Below, one piece after another: positions 15,542-19,923 of a stretch of DNA of 19,923 bases. The notes below the pieces were generated by a model. The model was not told where the DNA came from, did no database searches, and saw nothing but the letters and a program-made list of their open reading frames with translations. The position numbers and the translations under genes were made by a program. Origin of the DNA: an uncultured Mycoplasmatota bacterium (GTDB lineage Bacteria > Bacillota_I > Bacilli_A > RF39 > UBA660); the NCBI GenBank assembly GCA_946494435.1, contig CAMMBO010000010.1, positions 1 through 19,923 on the forward strand, written 5' to 3'. Numbering within the stretch: the first letter of the stretch is position 1; each line of letters opens with the position of its first letter.

Positions 15542-16658
15542 CAGCATCCTCCTTAACTAAATTAATACTAGTATATATCTTTTTAGCAAGATTTAAAAGC
15601 TCTTCTTTATTATTATTAACTTCTAAATTTAATAGTTTAATCTCTAACTCCTTCCATAACTTACTTATAATAGGACCATCTTCTATCTTTAAATAATCAA
15701 TTAAATCATAACTATCTATAACTATATCACTTCTCTTATGAATAGGCATAGATTTATAATTATCCATAATCTCTTTCTTAGGAATAGAAAGAATCTCTCC
15801 TGCTACTGTACAAGGATATAAATCATAATAATAAAGAGTAGTAAAGGCAAGTGGATTATTCTTAATAGACTCCCTTATATCTTTCATTAATTTTAACTCA
15901 TTTCTAGTAAAAGGATATATATTATCAACATCTAACATTGTCCATATTCCTATAACTTGACTACAAGGCTTTACTTTATTAATATTATCTAAATATAATA
16001 CATAGATTAAATCTAACTCTTTTATTAACTTAATTCCCTTCTCTATATTAGGACTACTAAATATCTTATCTAACTCACTCTTTTTTCTATTAATAGATAA
16101 ATCTTTAAGTAAATATTTAGATTGCATAATCGCTTCTTTAACATCCAAAGCAAGTTCAAAGTCAAGAGTAGTAGCAAACCTAATCGCTCTTAATATCCTA
16201 AGAGAATCTATTTTAAAGGACTCTAAAGGCTCTATAACCGTTTTAATTATCTTATTATCTATATCACTCTTACTATTAAGTAAATCAACGATATTACCAT
16301 CTTTATCCATACAAATAGTATTAATAGTAAAGTCTCTTCTTTTAAGGTCTATCTTTAAGTCATCAACATAATTAACAGTATCAGGATGTCTATTATCTAA
16401 ATAATTACCCTCATCTCTATAAGTAGTTATTTCAAATCTAATATTATTTAAATAGACTATAACACTACCATAGACTTCATTATCTATATTAGCATTAGGA
16501 AATATCTTAATTAAATCCTTTGGTTTAGCATTAGTAGTAATATCAACATCATTAGATTTAATACCCATTATATAGTCACGAACAAATCCTCCTATGATAT
16601 AAGCTTCATAAGAGTTATCTTCTATCATTTTTAAAACATTAAAAGCTGTATCTAACAT
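15519..16658 (-). CDS. cca: CCA-adding tRNA nucleotidyltransferase (class II)
   Basis: This enzyme adds or repairs the CCA end of tRNAs without a template. The 379-residue protein has the class II head motif GGFVRD (23-28) and the metal-binding D37-V-D39. RRDFTINT starts at residue 108, and LRILRAIRFATTLDF is the template-like helix region. Length is slightly below that of B. subtilis CCA. A poly(A) polymerase of the same superfamily is possible but less likely in Bacilli. The ribosome binding site is weak (AGTGAT, seven bases before the ATG). The 62 bases upstream are an AT tract with a TA run (16686-16698) and no convincing promoter. Transcription may come from the DUF1294 gene. The gene overlaps dnaD downstream. 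Confidence 0.9.
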   Translation of the reverse strand: MLDTAFNVLKMIEDNSYEAYIIGGFVRDYIMGIKSNDVDITTNAKPKDLIKIFPNANIDNEVYGSVIVYLNNIRFEITTYRDEGNYLDNRHPDTVNYVDDLKIDLKRRDFTINTICMDKDGNIVDLLNSKSDIDNKIIKTVIEPLESFKIDSLRILRAIRFATTLDFELALDVKEAIMQSKYLLKDLSINRKKSELDKIFSSPNIEKGIKLIKELDLIYVLYLDNINKVKPCSQVIGIWTMLDVDNIYPFTRNELKLMKDIRESIKNNPLAFTTLYYYDLYPCTVAGEILSIPKKEIMDNYKSMPIHKRSDIVIDSYDLIDYLKIEDGPIISKLWKELEIKLLNLEVNNNKEELLNLAKKIYTSINLVKEDADETETTG

Positions 16659-16720
16659 TATTTATATCACTGCTTTCTATTTATTTATATATATATATTT
16701 TACCATTTAATTAATCTTTT

Positions 16721-16963
16721 TTAAATATATAATAATATAACCCATCCCACTAAAAATATAATATTAACAAGATAAAACTTTAATTTTAAGGTCTTATGTC
16801 TAAAGAAAAACATTCCCAAAAGTGCTCCTAATGCTCCTCCAAATATACTAAACAAATATAGAAGCTTTTCACTAATTCTATAGTAATGTTTAACAGCAAG
16901 AAATTTATCTACTCCATATATAACAAAAGTAACCGTATTAATAATAATTAAATATATTAACAT
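16721..16963 (-). CDS. DUF1294 small membrane protein
   Basis: An 80-residue membrane protein of the DUF1294 family, whose function is unknown. Family features are visible: YGVDKFLAVKHYYRISEKLL, then FGGALGALLGMFFFRHKT and K-x-K-F before the last helix. Three hydrophobic helices are likely (about 2-20, 34-52 and 62-80). Odd point: the ATG lies four bases after the T-run of the HU terminator and has no ribosome binding site. An in-frame TGA 15 bases upstream allows no earlier start. Expression probably depends on read-through from the HU gene and may be low. cca follows 62 bases downstream on the same strand. Confidence 0.85.
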   Translation of the reverse strand: MLIYLIIINTVTFVIYGVDKFLAVKHYYRISEKLLYLFSIFGGALGALLGMFFFRHKTLKLKFYLVNIIFLVGWVILLYI

Positions 16964-16966
16964 AAA

Positions 16967-16988
16967 GAAAAAAAGCCATCACTGGCTT
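16967..16988 (-). terminator. Terminator of the HU gene
   Basis: On the minus strand AAGCCA (16988-16983) and TGGCTT (16978-16973) form a perfect stem with loop GTGA, followed by a T-run. It starts five bases after the HU stop codon. Confidence 0.88.
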
Positions 16989-16992
16989 ATTT

Positions 16993-17265
16993 CTAGTTTA
17001 CTGCATCTTTAAGAGCAGATCCTGCTTTAAATGAAACAGCATTTCTTGCTGCGATTTGAACAGTCTCACCAGTTCTAGGATTACGTCCTTCACGAGCAGC
17101 TCTTTTTGAAACACTAAATGTACCAAATCCAACTAGTGGAATTTTATCTCCTTTAGCTAATGTTTCAGTAACAGTTTCACAGAATGCATCAATAGCACGA
17201 GTTGCATCAGCTTTAGTTAAACCAGCTTTTTCTGCAACAGCTTCAACTAATTCTACTTTTTTCAT
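16993..17265 (-). CDS. hup: HU-type histone-like DNA-binding protein
   Basis: HU is a small dimeric protein that bends and compacts chromosomal DNA. The 90-residue sequence is a full-length HU: an N-terminal helical dimer part ([27 protein letters not shown]) is followed by GFGTFSV. The DNA-binding arm has GRNPRTGE, and [11 protein letters not shown] closes the domain. Alanine and glycine content is much higher than in neighbouring proteins, as is usual for a highly expressed HU. AGGAGG lies eight bases before the ATG. It has its own promoter and terminator, so it is a single-gene unit. The leader contains a small hairpin, TAAGCA with TGCTTA. Confidence 0.97.
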   Translation of the reverse strand: MKKVELVEAVAEKAGLTKADATRAIDAFCETVTETLAKGDKIPLVGFGTFSVSKRAAREGRNPRTGETVQIAARNAVSFKAGSALKDAVN

Positions 17266-17312
17266 TTATAAAACCTCCTATTAATTTAAGCATGTATCTT
17301 GCTTACATAATA

Positions 17313-17341
17313 AGGATAGCATGAAAGCCTTGGTAAATCAA
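17313..17341 (-). promoter_or_regulatory. Promoter of the HU gene
   Basis: TTGATT (17341-17336) and TATCCT (17318-17313) with a 17-bp spacer on the minus strand. TGC directly precedes the -10, making it an extended -10 element that compensates for the weak hexamer. Confidence 0.7.
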
Positions 17342-17362
17342 TGCTTTTTACTAGATTTTACA

Positions 17363-18745
17363 TCAATTATTTGGTATTTGTAAGACTTGACCAATGGATA
17401 GTAAATTAGATGTCAAATTATTTAAAGTTTTAATAGTATCAACTGTAGTTCCAAAACGATTAGCAATACTCCATAAACTGTCACCTGAGGCTACTGTATA
17501 GGTATTATAGGTTGGACTTCCTGGAGTACTAGAACCTGCTGTAGGAATAATTAATACTTGGCCAACTGATAATAAGTTAGATGTTAAACCATTAGCAGAT
17601 TTTAAATCATTGACAGTTACCCCAAAACGATTAGCAATACTCCATAAGCTATCACCAGAGGCTACTGTATAAGTAGTAGGAACTGTATCATTTTCTTCAT
17701 TATCTTCTAAGTCATCTCCCGCACTAATCCCTGGTATTATTAAAGATTGTCCAACACTTAAAGTATCACTAGTAAGATCATTAGCATCTCTTATTTCTTG
17801 AACCGTAACGCCAAAACGTCTTGCTATACTCCAAAGACTATCTCCTCGCTCTACAGTATAATAAAAGACTGCTCCATTATCCTCATCTTCACCATTATCT
17901 TCTTCTCCACTAACACCTGGTATAGTTAATACTTGCCCCACACTTAACACATCACTAGTTAAGTTGTTAGCATCTCTTAAAGCTTGGACTGTAACCCCGA
18001 AACGATTAGCAATGCTCCACAAGCTATCACCTTTTACTACAGTATAAGTAGTAGATGGTCCTGTAATATTATCATTACCTTCATTACCGCTACCTACTCC
18101 TGGAATTATTAAAACTTGCCCTATGCTTAAAGTATCACTAGTAAGATTATTAGCACGTCTTAAATCATTAACACTTATTCCATAACGACTTGCTATGCTC
18201 CAAAGGCTATCTCCCCTTTGCACAGTATAAGTGACATTACCACTTGGAGGAACAATTTCATCACCTTCATTACTACCAGGTATTCTTAAAATTTGTCCAA
18301 CGCTTAACACATCACTAGTTAAGTTATTAGCATCTCTTAAAGCTTGGACTGTAACTCCAAAACGATTAGCAATACTCCATAAGCTATCACCTTTTACTAC
18401 AGTATAGAAGTTATTACCACTGCCCTCAGGAGGAACATAAGGAACCCCCGCATACTCTGCTATCGCTCTAACTACCGCTTCCACATAGTTTAATAAATCA
18501 TTTTGCAATTTAACTCTATCATTAGCATTATCAATAAAACCATATTCTACTAACACTGACTGCATAGGAGTAGTTTCTCTAATAATGTAATAGTAGTCTT
18601 TTGATGGATCTTCAGGAAGCCTTCTTTGATAGTATTTACGCATAATTTGTCCTTCACTACCTATTTCTTCCAAGATAGACTGTGCTAAAGTAGAATTATT
18701 ACGTAAAGCATAAATAACTTCAGCCCCTTCTCCACCTGGTGATAG
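17363..18745 (-). pseudogene. 5'-truncated LysM N-acetylmuramoyl-L-alanine amidase
   Basis: The reading frame is open from 18745, just after an in-frame TGA at 18748-18746, with no ATG start or ribosome binding site. It begins GGEGAEVIYALRNNSTLAQSI and continues KYYQRRLPEDPSKDYYYIIRET to SVLVEYGFIDN, the last third of an Amidase_3 domain. The earlier part, with the zinc-binding histidines and first glutamate, is missing. Six LysM repeats follow, beginning near 18409, 18235, 18052, 17866, 17677 and 17506. Each has Y-T-V-x2-GDSLWSIA. LysM binds peptidoglycan, so the intact parent would be a wall hydrolase. Upstream DNA belongs to an unrelated HEPN gene, so the gene was cut by insertion or rearrangement, or joined wrongly in assembly. 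Confidence 0.85.
17366..18409 (-). repeat. Six tandem LysM-coding repeats
   Basis: Six units of about 135 bases are separated by variable acidic or Ser/Gly/Pro linkers. The first and third units are nearly identical in DNA (about six differences in some 105 bases by eye), as are large parts of the fifth and sixth. This points to recent copying between units. Confidence 0.85.
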
Positions 18746-18761
18746 TCATTGTGTAGTATTA

Positions 18762-19910
18762 TTAAAAATGTTTATTAAATTTATAATTTTTATAATTTAA
18801 CATATTTGAAAAAAGTATATCCAAAACTACATCATATAAAATTTTAGTTCTTTCATATATCCATTTAACATCAACATTGTTTACAGTATAATTTTTAGGA
18901 TTAGGTGTTGTTTCATCAATATTTTTAAATGTAATTTTTAAACTTTTATTTTTTATATAATATCCTGAGTGAACATAATGATTCCTTAAAGAGATAATTT
19001 CTTGTGATAGATTCTCAATTTCGTCACTGTTCATTTCAGTAACTTTTTTATAGTTATTCTCTATACTATATCTAATAAACATATTTGCAATTCCTTTTTT
19101 ATTTTGTTTTTTGTAATAACATTCTATAAATCTATAAAACATTAAAAAATTATCTTCAAGGCCACGATATGTATTTAACACAATATATGGAATGTTTCTA
19201 ACCTCTGTTTTACTTTTCCTATATGGAATAAGATCATAACATTTTTTTAAAAAATGTAATATATCATCTTTTACCGTTGTTTGCACACTGCCCACTTTAT
19301 ATATTCTATCTTCTAATGGTACATATAAACTATATTGAATATCATCAACATAAACAGAAATTCTTGAAATATTAAACATATCAGGAACTAGCAATTGAAT
19401 GAATATGATAAGTTCATAAACATAATCATATACTTCTTTATAATTAACACGTTTATTTAGTTCTAACTCAATATAACCATTCAATTTTATATCAATGCTA
19501 TGGTCATTACCGTTGTGTTTACTATACCAACAATCACCAATAATTACATTTTTGATATTATGATTATTTATCTCAATTGTTTTTGATTGACTATCTTTTT
19601 TTAAATTAATTGCATATTCATCATCATTTGTTAATGTCAATAAACTTGGATAACCTATAAACTCATTTACAAGATTACTATAAACCTTAATTTTATTTAC
19701 TTTTGGAGTTTTCTTTAGATCACATAACTTATCAAAATCAGCATGTGAAAAATACCAGTTAGAATAAAATTTTGTCTTAGCCCCACCATCTGGAGTTCCC
19801 CAAACTTCACTTTGGCCTCTATAATAGGCATCTTTTAACAAATAGTTTTTCCTATTTTTATAGTCAACAAATGAATACTCCCCGCAGCAAGCTACGGGGT
19901 ATCTTCCCAA
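18762..19910 (-). CDS. HEPN-domain protein, ApeA-like (putative phage-defence ribonuclease), 5' end uncertain
   Basis: The C-terminal third is a helical HEPN domain with R309-N-H-Y-V-H314, the R-x4-H motif of HEPN ribonucleases, in a context (SLRNHYVHSGYY) typical of the HEPN/ApeA group. The central part (about 120-200) has G-Y-I-E-L-E-L, a helix ending IFIQLLVP, and VYVDDIQYSLYV. This resembles the N-terminal domain of ApeA proteins, in which HEPN cleavage stops phage growth. That assignment is by motif and layout only. The frame is open to the window edge and no ATG exists in the first half. TTG 19910 has no ribosome binding site, while TTG 19841 has AGGA (19853-19850) eight bases upstream and gives 359 residues. 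It ends 14 bases before the amputated amidase frame, in the same direction. Confidence 0.65.
   Translation of the reverse strand: MGRYPVACCGEYSFVDYKNRKNYLLKDAYYRGQSEVWGTPDGGAKTKFYSNWYFSHADFDKLCDLKKTPKVNKIKVYSNLVNEFIGYPSLLTLTNDDEYAINLKKDSQSKTIEINNHNIKNVIIGDCWYSKHNGNDHSIDIKLNGYIELELNKRVNYKEVYDYVYELIIFIQLLVPDMFNISRISVYVDDIQYSLYVPLEDRIYKVGSVQTTVKDDILHFLKKCYDLIPYRKSKTEVRNIPYIVLNTYRGLEDNFLMFYRFIECYYKKQNKKGIANMFIRYSIENNYKKVTEMNSDEIENLSQEIISLRNHYVHSGYYIKNKSLKITFKNIDETTPNPKNYTVNNVDVKWIYERTKILYDVVLDILFSNMLNYKNYKFNKHF
19875..19902. repeat. GC-rich palindrome at the 5' end of the HEPN gene
   Basis: CCCCGCAGC (19880-19888) and GCTACGGGG (19891-19899) form a 9-bp stem with a 2-base loop. The one mismatch becomes a G-U pair in minus-strand RNA, and ATA/TAT flanks extend it. 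It is by far the most GC-rich stretch in this AT-rich window. It resembles mobile palindromic elements, and it has no T-run of a terminator. Confidence 0.7.
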
Positions 19911-19923
19911 AGCGATGTTATTT

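Noticed and set aside
16686..16698. TA dinucleotide run upstream of cca as a functional repeat or promoter
   Set aside because: It is only 13 bases in very AT-rich DNA and no -35 partner is convincing.
17366..18409. Regular repeats that could be mistaken for a CRISPR array
   Set aside because: The repeats are in frame, about 135 bases long and encode LysM domains.
18720..18749. ATG at 18749 as a new start for the amidase remnant
   Set aside because: It is in another frame and reaches a stop after nine codons.
101..19910. Possible Mycoplasma-type code with TGA as tryptophan
   Set aside because: TGA ends several genes at the right place, such as the first gene and the HTH gene, and conserved tryptophans use TGG.

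Overview
The window looks like chromosomal DNA from a low-GC Gram-positive bacterium of the class Bacilli with a compact genome, possibly an uncultured gut lineage of the RF39 or Erysipelotrichales kind. The lineage beyond Bacilli is inference. The evidence is the very AT-rich sequence, a Bacillus-type (type B) RNase P RNA, and gene neighbourhoods that match Bacillus subtilis. These are rodZ-pgsA-recA-rny, gpsB-rnpB, recU-ponA and cca-dnaD-nth. TGA acts as a stop codon and tryptophan is coded by TGG, so this is not the Mycoplasma genetic code. Genes overlap or nearly touch, and several stop codons lie inside terminator hairpins.

Left part (1-4783): a multi-pass membrane protein resembling GT-C glycosyltransferases, then RNase J with its own strong promoter. 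Facing it is a double-length flavin-dependent thymidylate synthase (ThyX) of two tandem ThyX-like halves. Each half keeps a different part of the signature motif.

Middle-left (4784-9007): on the minus strand come RNase Y, RecA with an upstream LexA/DinR-type SOS box, PgsA and a RodZ-like anchor protein. A small Cro/C1-type regulator lies on the plus strand between rny and recA.

Middle (9008-11400): the RNase P RNA ends about 24 bases before rodZ with no visible terminator, and its 5' end overlaps the end of gpsB. A 40-codon unknown ORF precedes gpsB. A perfect 9-bp inverted repeat fills the promoter of a divergent 253-residue protein of unknown function. RecU and the bifunctional penicillin-binding protein PBP1A follow.

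Right part (11378-19923): PBP1A has three predicted N-terminal membrane helices and two Ig-type domains at its C-terminus. Opposite to it run nth, dnaD, cca, a DUF1294 membrane protein and the nucleoid protein HU. Next is the 3' remnant of a LysM-amidase gene with six LysM repeats and an amputated catalytic domain. It is cut off abruptly beside a HEPN-domain gene with an R-x4-H ribonuclease motif, resembling ApeA-type phage-defence proteins. That gene has a GC-rich palindrome at its 5' end. This right edge is the accessory part of the window and the best candidate for a defence insertion, or alternatively an assembly junction.

Taken together the core genes serve RNA decay and processing (RNase J, RNase Y, RNase P, CCA-adding enzyme), DNA repair and replication (RecA, RecU, Nth, DnaD, HU, ThyX) and envelope growth (PBP1A, GpsB, RodZ, PgsA, amidase). 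I see no tRNA genes, CRISPR arrays or recognisable transposase.
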